Positions 15,179 through 23,876 of a stretch of DNA of 48,460 nt are shown here, piece by piece. The notes under the pieces were generated by a model, which saw only the letters and a list, made by a program, of their open reading frames with translations, was not told the DNA's origin and made no database searches. A program made the translations under genes and the position numbers. Each line of letters opens with the position of its first letter. The first letter of the stretch is position 1. Source of the stretch: a virus; IMG/VR virus record IMGVR_UViG_3300017593_000129, positions 1-48,460 of that record; one strand, 5' to 3'.

Positions 15179-15610
15179 GGGTGCGAAGAGATGTCTAATG
15201 AATGGTTATTGAAAACAAGAAGCGTTATCATTGCTCAGACGGCGCAAGGTTCGGCTGTTTCCGTAGGCTCTTTTAGTTCGGGAACGCAAACCATTATTGA
15301 TAATAGTTTTGATGGTGGTAGTGAAAATGCAAAAGGAGCATCATATTTAGATATCTTTTTCGATGTTACCATTGCCGCTTCTGCTAATTATTCTTATGTG
15401 GAAGTTTATATTGAATCAAGTATTGATGGGACAACATTTTCTGACCCAGAATTTCTGACACGGTCGAATAAGATATCAACAAGCAGTGCGTCACTTCAGA
15501 AGCTTTGCCGACTTCCAATTGTTCCCTTATATTCGAGATTGAAATGGAAACCGTCCGGTTATACAATTGATGGAATCTTAAAAGTGGTTCCTGTGCTTAT
15601 GGAGTCTCAG
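15166..15610. repeat. Long direct repeat, copy B (fibre N-terminal cassette)
   Basis: This is the second copy of 13300-13739, again starting in the last codons of the upstream gene (AACGCTGGCGTAG) and ending near GGAGTCTCAG. Here the reading frame stops after the shared domain instead of continuing into a propeller. Confidence 0.9.
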
Positions 15611-15616
15611 GCTTAA
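15191..15616 (+). CDS. Short paralogue of the propeller fibre N-terminal domain
   Basis: This 141-residue product is nearly identical to residues 1-137 of the protein encoded at 13326 (SNEWLLKTRSVIIAQTAQ, then GSFSSGTQTIIDNSFDGGSE), apart from a short patch near residues 57-68 (IAASANYSYVEVY). It ends in MESQA instead of entering kelch repeats. It may be a stand-alone attachment or trimerisation domain forming mixed fibres, or the remnant of a fibre that lost its distal part. The predicted fold is beta-rich. Confidence 0.75.
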   Translation: MSNEWLLKTRSVIIAQTAQGSAVSVGSFSSGTQTIIDNSFDGGSENAKGASYLDIFFDVTIAASANYSYVEVYIESSIDGTTFSDPEFLTRSNKISTSSASLQKLCRLPIVPLYSRLKWKPSGYTIDGILKVVPVLMESQA

Positions 15617-15619
15617 AAA

Positions 15620-17947
15620 ATGGATAAAAAACCTGGGATATGGGGAACAAGAGCTGATATTTCCCTTGCGGTGAATACGTGGGGTGACAAATATACCGCT
15701 AGTTCCCCGGCGGCTTTTACTTTTCCATTTTGGGCGCCTAACGATACACCTCTCTGCCAAACGGACGACTTGACACCTCACCTTTATTCCGATGAAGGCG
15801 CCCTCCCTCAATTGCTATCTCTTCCCGTTATCGTAGATGGCAGAACACTATTGAACGGATCATCTGCTTTTTCTGTAGGAAATTCTTTAACTTCGATTTT
15901 CCTTGCTAATGTTATCTTGTCAGAAACCATGACGGCAGGAGATTTGATTTTCAACCGGACTGGTAATTCCGGCTCTACACATACCTATCTTTATTACAAT
16001 TCGCCAACACAGATAAAAGCTGTATTCCATGCTAATGCGGCGGAGGAAGATACCGTTTACATGACGGTTGGCCCCCGGCCATGGGATTTATTTTTTTGCA
16101 CTAATACGTCTTATGATTATTTACTGATTAAGGCTGCTGATGGATTAATCTATGGGGCTTCTTCATCTGGGCCTGGTGGTGGCGGATCCTTCACCCTTTA
16201 TACTTGCGCTTCAAGTGACCTCATTATTGCTGGTGGGGCCGTAAGCCCCCTTGATGGTTCTAGGCTTTTGCAGAATATCTATGAATCTATCGCCCCACCT
16301 GAAATACCTTTTCGTGAACATGTGGACAAGTTTGATGTCCAGAGGGCAGCCGATGTCATAGTCAGCGGCAGTGTTGCCATTGCCGCGTCAGCAACCTTTG
16401 ATGCCACCTGTGGCTCTGTTTTTGGTGGCGTAACCAATGTCCAGGCGACTGCAACATTATCCCCGGATGGTTTACGCCATAAGATGGGTGTTACCACTGT
16501 TGCCTGTGATGCGGTTATCTCAACATTCCCCAAGAAGATAATTGGCAGCAGTATCGCAATAACGGCAACCGGGACGATGATCGCGGCGGTGGTATTGAAA
16601 GCCAATATTGCGTTTACCGGTTCTGCGGTGATCGATGCCATAGTTGCTGATGCCGTTGCTATCGCCAGCATTCCCTGTTCTGCTGTTGTCTCTCCTCCAT
16701 TGGCAACCAGAATCAAATTTGCAAGTTCTTCAGGTTGCAGCACTTCAACCGGAGTGCTTTCAATCTCTTCTGATCCCCTGGTTACTCAGTATATATACCC
16801 GGATATCGTTTGTTCCGGGATATTTTACCCGGTTCCGAAGGTTAAACGAGATGGCGACAGTTATTATACCCAGGATGCTTTTTGCAATATCCAAGGTGTT
16901 TCAACGTTTGGCCTTCCTTTGGGTTGGTATCTCAGCAATCCAACGGAAACACCGGCGACATGCGTCCTTGAAGCAACCCCTTCAAAGGTAAATGCTGCTG
17001 TCAGTGAGGTTGTGGTTGGAGCCAGTATTGACTTTGAGGCGCCGATTATTGCCGTAAAGGTTGGGGATATTGCATGTTCGGCAAGCATTTCCTGTGAACC
17101 ATCATTTATCTATGCGACTGAAATTAATTTATATGGGAATAGTACCGGATATGTTGTTGGGAAGATAACTCGGGGTGCAAAGGCAGGAATAATTTGTTCC
17201 AGCGGTCTTGGTGCATCAACCAAAATGATTATAGGTGCGGTTGCGAATGCTAAGGGAGACTCGTTATTTACCGTTGCTGATCCCGATCGGGCGGGGATGG
17301 CAATAGCCGCTATTCGTTGTCCCTGTATCGTGGCTGCGACTATGCTCATGGCAAAACAAGGAGAGTCTGCTTTCATTTGTGATTCAGCAATAGTCTTTAA
17401 TGATGAGGTTAGACTTGCAGAACAGGCGGAGATTGCTTTCATTTGTGATTCAGCAATAGTCTTTAATGATGATGATGTGAGGCTCGCTTACCAAGCAGAG
17501 GCAAACATTACTGCCGAAGCCATAGTGTTTCCTGATGGGAAGCCATGGAGTCTGGAAGCAGTTGATTTTTTTGCTAATGCGGTTATGGCGGGGTTTTGCA
17601 AGCTGGCCCCACGAGGCGATTCTGATATCCAATGCGGCGCATGGATGTTGGCAATGGGTACATTACTGACTATGGCTGGTGCGGATATCACGGGAGATTG
17701 CACTATGTATGGGGCTGGGATTTTGGCATACCAAGCTGGTGCAAATATCGTTGGAGATTGTACCGTGTATGGGGCTGGGATTTTGGCATACCAAGGGAAG
17801 GCGGATATCACGGGAGATTGCACCATGTATGCGGAAGGATGGATTCCTGTATCCGATAAGGCTACAGATACAAGATGTTATTATGTTCCTGGCAGTTCAA
17901 GAGAATATATCGTTCCCTATGAAAACAGACAAATAGAGGTGGTATAA
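15620..17947 (+). CDS. Large Ala/Cys-rich repeat virion protein
   Basis: This 775-residue protein lies in the fibre module, starting three bases after the previous stop. The N-terminal ~230 residues look like a folded beta-rich domain. The rest is made of short beta segments with Ala, Ile, Cys and Asp, and two tandem-repeat zones. One has two copies of FICDSAIVFND (about residues 590-620). The other has three 20-residue units around GDCTMYGAGILAYQ (about 685-745). Repeated strands with regular Cys and Gly resemble a fibrous stalk. No domain family is recognised. By position it is a structural fibre or tail protein. Confidence 0.65.
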   Translation: MDKKPGIWGTRADISLAVNTWGDKYTASSPAAFTFPFWAPNDTPLCQTDDLTPHLYSDEGALPQLLSLPVIVDGRTLLNGSSAFSVGNSLTSIFLANVILSETMTAGDLIFNRTGNSGSTHTYLYYNSPTQIKAVFHANAAEEDTVYMTVGPRPWDLFFCTNTSYDYLLIKAADGLIYGASSSGPGGGGSFTLYTCASSDLIIAGGAVSPLDGSRLLQNIYESIAPPEIPFREHVDKFDVQRAADVIVSGSVAIAASATFDATCGSVFGGVTNVQATATLSPDGLRHKMGVTTVACDAVISTFPKKIIGSSIAITATGTMIAAVVLKANIAFTGSAVIDAIVADAVAIASIPCSAVVSPPLATRIKFASSSGCSTSTGVLSISSDPLVTQYIYPDIVCSGIFYPVPKVKRDGDSYYTQDAFCNIQGVSTFGLPLGWYLSNPTETPATCVLEATPSKVNAAVSEVVVGASIDFEAPIIAVKVGDIACSASISCEPSFIYATEINLYGNSTGYVVGKITRGAKAGIICSSGLGASTKMIIGAVANAKGDSLFTVADPDRAGMAIAAIRCPCIVAATMLMAKQGESAFICDSAIVFNDEVRLAEQAEIAFICDSAIVFNDDDVRLAYQAEANITAEAIVFPDGKPWSLEAVDFFANAVMAGFCKLAPRGDSDIQCGAWMLAMGTLLTMAGADITGDCTMYGAGILAYQAGANIVGDCTVYGAGILAYQGKADITGDCTMYAEGWIPVSDKATDTRCYYVPGSSREYIVPYENRQIEVV
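17672..17851. repeat. 60-bp tandem repeat
   Basis: Three units with a 60-bp period (20 codons) encode AGADITGDCTMYGAGILAYQ-type segments. The first two are almost identical at DNA level, and the third diverges near its end. An earlier partial duplication with FICDSAIVFND lies around 17373-17471. Confidence 0.85.
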
Positions 17948-18222
17948 TGAGTATCCCAAAATACACAAAGCAGCCAGGAGACAAGCTTGATTACGATATA
18001 GATTTCAATGAATGGCTGTCTTCTTCCGATAGTCTGGATTCTGTTGATGTTACTGCGGATACCGGGATTACTATCGTTAATTCAACTATCGTCGGTTCGG
18101 TGGTCAAGGTGTGGATCTCCGGCGGGACTGACGGCGAAATTTACAAGATAACGGTGAAAGTGACAACGGTTGAAGGACGGATCAAGGAACAAGAATTTAA
18201 GATCAAGGTGAAGGAACGGTAA
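17947..18222 (+). CDS. Phage fibre-tail adaptor protein
   Basis: This 91-residue beta-sandwich-type protein has the start YTKQPGDKLDYDIDFNEWL and end VWISGGTDGEIYKITVKV plus QEFKIKVKER. It matches a small family usually labelled phage fibre-tail adaptor. Members look like single Ig-like domains that join a fibre to the tail hub. Start and stop overlap both neighbours (TAATG on each side), so it is co-translated with the repeat protein upstream and the tail protein downstream. Confidence 0.7.
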   Translation: MSIPKYTKQPGDKLDYDIDFNEWLSSSDSLDSVDVTADTGITIVNSTIVGSVVKVWISGGTDGEIYKITVKVTTVEGRIKEQEFKIKVKER

Positions 18223-20096
18223 TGCTATTGAAAACTGACGATTTCGCCGGAGTTCAGCCAATTCTACCCGCGCATAAATTAGGTGAAAATCAGGCGCAGC
18301 AAGCACTCTATTGTAAATTTATCAATGGGAATTTACAGCCATGGCGAGAAGTTTCTTTTACACAGAGTGTTCCTGCTGGGACAAAATCAATTTTTCGTTA
18401 TTCTCCTACTAAGTGGATTACTGTTTTATTTGATGCGGATATTGTTCGCAGTCCCATTCTTAATGATACGGAAGACAGGATATATAAAACCAGTTCCAAT
18501 ACCTATCCTGAAATGTCGTTCAATACTCAGATTGCGGTAAACAACTGGTTCAGGCTGGGGGTTCCGGCACCAACTACCGGCCCCACGGTGGGAAGCAGTT
18601 ATTCTCTTCCATCGGGAACAATTACCAAGGTGATGTCAACAACGGAGTATAATGATAACCCAAATGCTGTTTGCAACGATACCACCAAGTGTGCAACAAC
18701 CGGCTCCGGCCCTCTTGTGGTTACATCTGCGTCTCATGGGCTTGAGACCGGGCAACAAGTGATCATAGACATGCCTGCAGGGATTCCCACTATAAGTGGG
18801 CGCAGATTCGGGATAACGGTTTTAGATGATGATCATTTCTCGCTTAACGGTTCAACCCCGGATGAAGGATTCCCCTTCGAGGCTCCTGGTTCGTGGGATT
18901 TGTACCGGAATGAGAATGACAAAGAAAGCCGTGGGTATGCTTTCACCTTTGTGACCGGGCAAGGTGAGGAAGGTGTCCCGAGCCCCATAGCCACTATTGA
19001 TGTCTATCCCGATGAGACGGTTAATATCTCGGGGATGGAAGCGCCACCAAGCGGCGATTATGCTTTTTTCGGCGCGGCATTCAAAAGGATTTATCGAAGT
19101 GTTACCTCTTCCGGTGGAACAAACCTTTACTATATTGGCGAGGTTGCTATTACCGCTTCTACCTTTACTGATGATGTCGAAGCTGTTGACATAGGAGAGC
19201 TTATCCCGTCCGAAAATTGGGATATGCCACCGGAGGATATGCGAGGATTGGTTTCAATGCCTAATGGTATCCTTGCCGGATTCCGTGGCCGTGATATTTG
19301 TTTTAGTGTTCCATTTTTCCCCCATGCCTGGCCGGTTGACTATCGGTTGACTGTTGATAGTGAAATTGTTGCGCTTGGAGTATATGGGCAGAGTATGGTT
19401 GTTGCCACCAAGGAACGCCCATACATTGTTACCGGAACAGACCCGTCAGGGATGACACTTGAAAAGCTGGAGATCAATCAATCTTGTGTCTCAAAGCGTG
19501 GGCTAGTTGATATGGGGTATTCTGTTATTTATCCTTCTCCTGATGGTTTAGTGGAAATTAGGCAAGGAAACGTTAATTTAATTACGAAACATATCTTTTC
19601 CCGAGACCAGTGGCAGGCTCTTGACCCCGACACCATCAATGCGTTTTTTTGGGAAGGTAAATATGCGTTTTTTTCAGATACCATTGGCTATCTTTTATCT
19701 CCGGATATGCCGACCATCTCAGAATTTAGCGGCGGGGTTCCTGCCGGCTATGTTGATCTTGAAGAAGATGTCCTTTATGTTCTGGCTGGATCAGCACTTT
19801 ACCAAATGGAAGGTGGAGCTGGACTTGGTGCTTATGCCTGGAAATCCAAGGTGTTCAGGTTGCAGCAACCGGTTAATTTTGCTGCGGCACAGGTATTCCG
19901 GGAAACGGAAGGTGATGTAACTTTTAAATTATATGCCGATGGCGAGCTGGTTCATACCGAGAATATAACGGATAGCGACCCTTTTCGGTTGCCAAGTGGT
20001 TTCATGGGTATAAACTATGAATACGAATTAACCGGAACTGCAATTGTGAATGCGGTTTATGTCGCAACGACAATGGCTGAATTGAGAGCTATATGA
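18222..20096 (+). CDS. Tail hub/nozzle-like virion protein (putative)
   Basis: This 624-residue beta-rich protein is translated together with the adaptor (TAATG) and the J-like gene (ATGATG overlap). Its N-terminus (FAGVQPILPAHKLGENQAQQ, then FINGNLQPWRE) recalls the start of large podophage tail proteins whose first strands describe gene-product assembly around a ring. The middle has several strand pairs with aromatic and Gly residues that could be propeller-like (GYAFTFVTGQGEEGVPSPIA, LVSMPNGILAGFRGRDICFS). It is a good candidate for the tail nozzle or tubular protein, by size and position. No sure family match. Confidence 0.6.
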   Translation: MLLKTDDFAGVQPILPAHKLGENQAQQALYCKFINGNLQPWREVSFTQSVPAGTKSIFRYSPTKWITVLFDADIVRSPILNDTEDRIYKTSSNTYPEMSFNTQIAVNNWFRLGVPAPTTGPTVGSSYSLPSGTITKVMSTTEYNDNPNAVCNDTTKCATTGSGPLVVTSASHGLETGQQVIIDMPAGIPTISGRRFGITVLDDDHFSLNGSTPDEGFPFEAPGSWDLYRNENDKESRGYAFTFVTGQGEEGVPSPIATIDVYPDETVNISGMEAPPSGDYAFFGAAFKRIYRSVTSSGGTNLYYIGEVAITASTFTDDVEAVDIGELIPSENWDMPPEDMRGLVSMPNGILAGFRGRDICFSVPFFPHAWPVDYRLTVDSEIVALGVYGQSMVVATKERPYIVTGTDPSGMTLEKLEINQSCVSKRGLVDMGYSVIYPSPDGLVEIRQGNVNLITKHIFSRDQWQALDPDTINAFFWEGKYAFFSDTIGYLLSPDMPTISEFSGGVPAGYVDLEEDVLYVLAGSALYQMEGGAGLGAYAWKSKVFRLQQPVNFAAAQVFRETEGDVTFKLYADGELVHTENITDSDPFRLPSGFMGINYEYELTGTAIVNAVYVATTMAELRAI

Positions 20097-22396
20097 TGAG
20101 CAATCCTACGCCGACAAAAGTTCCACAGATACCAGCGGTTCCTAAGACTGCCGATCCTGCAGTCAAACGGTGGCTTGAATCTGTAAAACAAATCATTGAA
20201 GTCAGGGAAGGGACACGGGGGCAAGACCTTGATCGGAACGTAACTTTCAGAGACTTGGTTGCTGCGGAAGTAGATATTTCAAAATTGGCTATCCCTGGAG
20301 CACCACCACCAGCGCAGATACCCACTGATGATGGGGATGACGGAGGTGGTGGGGGTGGTGGCGTTTCCGATCCGAGCCCAATTCCGGGGCCGGTTGACCC
20401 TATTCCTGAAGTTGATGTTCCTCCAACGCCGACAAATTTTACAGCAGATTGTGGTGTTGGCGTAGTGTTTCTGTCGTGGGACGATCCGAATGACATTTAC
20501 GGCAATCATGCCTGCACTGAAATATGGCGTAGTTTAAGCGCAAATTTTGCCGGAGCGGTAATGATCGGCAGTGCTCCAGCTGGTTTTTATTGGGACAGGG
20601 TAGATACCCCTGATATGTATTATTACTGGATACGGTTCAAGAGTACGACCGACGTTTGTGGGCCGTATGCTGGGCCAGTATCAGGCGGGAGCGCTTACGA
20701 TATATTGGTTGGGCAAATCAAGGACACATATCTCTATGATGACTTGAAGAGCAGGATTGATCTTATCGACCTTATCGATGGCGATGAATTTATGACAAAC
20801 TCTGTTAATTACAGGATAAGATTTGTTGATCAGAAAATAGATGATGAAGCTCAAGCCAGGGCAACGGTTATAGCCTCGACACTGACACGAATAGACGATA
20901 ATGATGATTCTCTCGGTATTTTATCTGGGAGCCTTAACCAGGTATCGGCAAAGGTAAACACAAACAAACAAAGTGTCAGTGGTGTTGTCTCTGATTTAAG
21001 CAAAGTTAAAATTGATGTAAACAAGAATACCGGAAATATCTCTACACAAGCCACCAAGTTATCCCAGGTATCGGCAAAGGTAAACACAAACAAACAAAGT
21101 GTCAGTGGTGTTGTCTCTGATTTAAGCAAAGTTAAAATTGATGTAAACAAGAATACCAACAATATAAACGTACAGGCCACCAAAACAACGCAATTATCAA
21201 CTACCGTGGGGCAGAATACCACCACGGTTCAGCAACAGGCTCAATCTATTAATGGGCTCAGGGGGCAATGGACGGTAAAGATTGATCATCAAGGGTATGT
21301 CGCCGGGTTTGGGTTGGCTTCACATCCGCTCAAAGATGGACACATGACCAGCGAGTTTATTATCCGGGCTGATCGGTTTGGGATGGTCATGCCGGGGCAT
21401 GGAGAGGTAATGCCCTTTGTTGTTGGGATGGTTAATGGGAAACCACAGGTATGCCTTACGTCCGCTGCCATTGGTGATGCAACTATTGGGAATACTCATA
21501 TTGACGATAAAGGGTTATCTGCAAACCATATAACCAGTGGAACTCTCAGAGCAAATACAAAACTGACTATTGGGAACTTTCATTTTGTACTGGAAACACT
21601 AAGGGAAAATGACGGGAGCTATGGTAGGCTTGTTGTTTATGATAAAAATGGTCATCCAAGAGTAACATTAGGTAGGATGGGGAATGATTTCGGCTTACAG
21701 GTCGTGGATGGTAATGGTAATGTGCAATTTGACGCAAACGGGCCGAGGGTTACAATAGACCAAGCGTTTATTGAGGACTTATATCTTGGCGGATTTAAGG
21801 CGACGGTGCCTGGCAGCTCTTTTGTTCAGTCGTCTATATCTATTCCTATTGTCAAGAATCCACCTGCTAATGCTTTTTTCGTGATGGCATTTGATAAGAA
21901 TGTCCATACTCTACTTAACACGCTTTATTATGATCCCCAGGGCTGTTCTTCTTGTAATGTAACTATCTCTTTTTCTTTTGCAGGGATTGGGGATTGGAGC
22001 GACAGATATTTACCAGGCTCTTATCATTACGAATCACACAATCCACGATATACCGTATTTGCCTTAGAAGTCCAAGCCTCAAGCACTACAGGGTATAATT
22101 CTGGGGCAAAAATCTGGAGCAATGATAGTGCAATAATATTTGAGAACAACACAATTGATGATAACTATAATAATATTGAGGGTTCCAGTAGGTTACGCCA
22201 TGCTAGCTTCTCAGCCAGCTTTTTGACTACACGATTAGATCCATCCAAAGGTACGCATATAAATGCTTTTTTAACTCCTTCGGCATTATCGGCTAACTTT
22301 TCAAGACCTTACTTGATGCCTAAGATGGGGCCTTCGCCCGCTGGCCAATGGGGGATTGTTTGGAATAGAGACATAACTGTATTTGGGACAAGATAA
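20093..22396 (+). CDS. Lambda J-like tail tip/fibre protein (FN3 and DUF1983)
   Basis: This 767-residue protein has an N-terminal helical part and a Gly run (residues ~83-90). A fibronectin type III-like domain follows (about 110-200: PPTPTNFTADCGVGVVFLSW, then YYYWIRFKS). A coiled-coil stalk (about 280-390) contains an exact 94-bp DNA duplication. A DUF1983-like domain comes next (about 390-500: GQWTVKIDHQGYVAGFGL, FIIRADRFGMV), as in the C-terminal half of lambda J and related host-specificity proteins. The C-terminal ~230 residues are probably the receptor-binding tip. Finding this in a short-tail-type gene set is unusual. Confidence 0.75.
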   Translation: MMSNPTPTKVPQIPAVPKTADPAVKRWLESVKQIIEVREGTRGQDLDRNVTFRDLVAAEVDISKLAIPGAPPPAQIPTDDGDDGGGGGGGVSDPSPIPGPVDPIPEVDVPPTPTNFTADCGVGVVFLSWDDPNDIYGNHACTEIWRSLSANFAGAVMIGSAPAGFYWDRVDTPDMYYYWIRFKSTTDVCGPYAGPVSGGSAYDILVGQIKDTYLYDDLKSRIDLIDLIDGDEFMTNSVNYRIRFVDQKIDDEAQARATVIASTLTRIDDNDDSLGILSGSLNQVSAKVNTNKQSVSGVVSDLSKVKIDVNKNTGNISTQATKLSQVSAKVNTNKQSVSGVVSDLSKVKIDVNKNTNNINVQATKTTQLSTTVGQNTTTVQQQAQSINGLRGQWTVKIDHQGYVAGFGLASHPLKDGHMTSEFIIRADRFGMVMPGHGEVMPFVVGMVNGKPQVCLTSAAIGDATIGNTHIDDKGLSANHITSGTLRANTKLTIGNFHFVLETLRENDGSYGRLVVYDKNGHPRVTLGRMGNDFGLQVVDGNGNVQFDANGPRVTIDQAFIEDLYLGGFKATVPGSSFVQSSISIPIVKNPPANAFFVMAFDKNVHTLLNTLYYDPQGCSSCNVTISFSFAGIGDWSDRYLPGSYHYESHNPRYTVFALEVQASSTTGYNSGAKIWSNDSAIIFENNTIDDNYNNIEGSSRLRHASFSASFLTTRLDPSKGTHINAFLTPSALSANFSRPYLMPKMGPSPAGQWGIVWNRDITVFGTR
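20938..21157. repeat. Exact 94-bp direct repeat, 126-bp period
   Basis: Bases 20938-21031 are identical to 21064-21157. Each copy encodes QVSAKVNTNKQSVSGVVSD and the residues after it. Perfect identity including silent positions indicates recent duplication lengthening the coiled-coil stalk by 42 residues. Confidence 0.95.
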
Positions 22397-22405
22397 GAGG
22401 TTGAT

Positions 22406-22987
22406 ATGAGCGTTGATAAAGGAGCGAGGGAACTCGCGGATCTTGCCGAAGAACAATGGACTGACTACAAAACCCGGTTTTCTCCGCTTGAGCATCAGTT
22501 CGCTGCAGAAATGGCGTATGACGACCCAGCGAAAAGAGAACAAATGATATCGGGGAGCATGGCAAACGTTCAAGATGCCATGGCAACAACAAACGCCGGA
22601 GTCAATAAAAACCTTGCGGCAGCCGGAGTCAACCCCAATAGCGGCAGAGGGTTGGCGTTGACATCCAACATATCAAACAAGATGGGTTCATCGGCAGCTT
22701 TAGGGACAGTTGGGGCCAATGATGTGGCGACCGGGAGGCATTGGTCTGGGATGGTGAAGTCAATGAACCTGGGGAGAGGGCAGGCTTCACAATCGGTTGC
22801 CGGGTTGACTTCAAGTGCGGTTTTGCGGTCGCAGGCAAATGCGTTGAAAGAGCAAACAAATAACGCGATTAAATCATCAAATTACAACATGTATGGAAAT
22901 ATTGCCGGGATGGTGGCCGGCGCCGGGATGTATTATTACGGAAACCGTAAACCTGCAAATAACACTCCACAAACCATGTGGGTGTAG
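22406..22987 (+). CDS. Internal virion / DNA ejection-like protein
   Basis: This 193-residue protein is Ala, Asn, Ser and Gly-rich. It shares its layout with the protein at 23877: EQWTDYKTRFSPLEHQFAAE against EQWNDYQNTYVPYENEALAY, then a DP turn, then GVNPNSGR against GISPRADV, and a C-terminal hydrophobic segment (about residues 164-179, GNIAGMVAGAGMYYYG). Such proteins in the internal-protein region of podophages are ejected with the DNA and may insert in the cell envelope. Site AGAGGT precedes the start. Role inferred from composition and place. Confidence 0.6.
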   Translation: MSVDKGARELADLAEEQWTDYKTRFSPLEHQFAAEMAYDDPAKREQMISGSMANVQDAMATTNAGVNKNLAAAGVNPNSGRGLALTSNISNKMGSSAALGTVGANDVATGRHWSGMVKSMNLGRGQASQSVAGLTSSAVLRSQANALKEQTNNAIKSSNYNMYGNIAGMVAGAGMYYYGNRKPANNTPQTMWV

Positions 22988-22988
22988 G

Positions 22989-23402
22989 ATGTTGACGCTT
23001 GCACAGAAAAAATATGATGATGAGATTCATAAAGCATTTTCCAAGGGTGAGCATTGGGGGCTAAGCACTCAAATAAACCTGAGAGGCTGCAATGACCGCT
23101 CAATCAGCAACAAAAGAATGATCGAAGCCTTTGCTATTCAGCTTTGCGATTTGATTGGTATGAGGCGATTTGGAGAACCACAGGTAATTTATTTCGGTCA
23201 GGAGGAAAGGATCACAGGCTATTCCCTGGTGCAGTTGATCGAAACAAGTTGTATCACCGGCCATTTTGCGGTGGGGAATAATTGCAGTGCTTATATTGAT
23301 GTCTTTAGTTGTAAGGAGTACCCCCCTTATATGGCCGGTGAATTTAGTCGTGAGTTTTTTGGGGCTGAAAAATTTACCATAGGAGTGGCATTAAGACGAT
23401 GA
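22989..23402 (+). CDS. SpeD-like putative pyruvoyl-dependent decarboxylase
   Basis: This 137-residue homologue of S-adenosylmethionine decarboxylase shows the core GYSLVQLIETSCITGHF and then SAYIDVFSCK. Aligned to the bacterial enzyme, S87 is the residue that would become pyruvoyl, H92 lies five residues later as in the family, and C108 is near the catalytic cysteine position. The residue before S87 is Thr rather than Glu (E85 is one further back). Family members make decarboxylated AdoMet for spermidine, and some relatives have become arginine or ornithine decarboxylases, so the substrate cannot be named. ATG 22989 is one base after the previous stop codon. An upstream in-frame start at 22893 would overlap that gene. 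The end overlaps the next gene (ATGA). Confidence 0.7.
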   Translation: MLTLAQKKYDDEIHKAFSKGEHWGLSTQINLRGCNDRSISNKRMIEAFAIQLCDLIGMRRFGEPQVIYFGQEERITGYSLVQLIETSCITGHFAVGNNCSAYIDVFSCKEYPPYMAGEFSREFFGAEKFTIGVALRR

Positions 23403-23875
23403 ATTATGGACGATCAGAGCATGAATTTCTTTGCCAGTGCTTAAATAATAATATGGCGGCAGTTGCTTTATGCGAGTGTCTCGGAGCAATAACTCAAGTA
23501 TGGGATGACTTGATTGATCGAGATGTTGAAGTTTCCTATAAATCAATTAACGAAACATTTTGGCTGCTACTGTTTGATCTGCCTCAGAATCCTTTTTATC
23601 AGGAAAATCAAAAGAGCATTCTTCCCGTAATCCAGATGGCAGTTATCGATTGGTTTACTGCAAACAAGTTAGAAAGAGGGAATTCAAACGATAAAGTGCT
23701 TGCTTTTGTTTTAAGAGATAGCCTTACTTCGGTGGTTATTTCATGCGCCAGGATTATCGGCGGGTATGATTGGGTTGTACGGTGGTCTCCGGTTATCAGA
23801 CAATTCTTTCATGATGAATCTTTAAGTGACTATGTAAAGGATTTGCCGGGATGCCAAAAAGTAGGAGGGGTTTAA
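23399..23875 (+). CDS. Helical protein of unknown function, coupled to the SpeD-like gene
   Basis: This 158-residue protein starts at an ATGA overlap with the SpeD-like gene. It appears all-helical with many aromatic residues and a conspicuous acidic motif, VWDDLIDRDVEVS (about residues 33-45). It then has FWLLLFDLPQNPFY and ILPVIQMAVIDWFTANKLE, with a central hydrophobic face. The DDLID motif recalls metal-binding Asp motifs of prenyl-transfer enzymes, but the second motif of that family is not seen, so I do not assign it. Tight coupling suggests it works with, or is co-expressed with, the decarboxylase-like protein. Confidence 0.65.
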   Translation: MNYGRSEHEFLCQCLNNNMAAVALCECLGAITQVWDDLIDRDVEVSYKSINETFWLLLFDLPQNPFYQENQKSILPVIQMAVIDWFTANKLERGNSNDKVLAFVLRDSLTSVVISCARIIGGYDWVVRWSPVIRQFFHDESLSDYVKDLPGCQKVGGV

Positions 23876-23876
23876 A

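Noticed and set aside
13326-15616. Diversity-generating retroelement acting on the fibre genes
   Set aside because: No reverse transcriptase is seen in the window, and the variation is loop and length change between repeats, not adenine-specific change between a template and a variable repeat.
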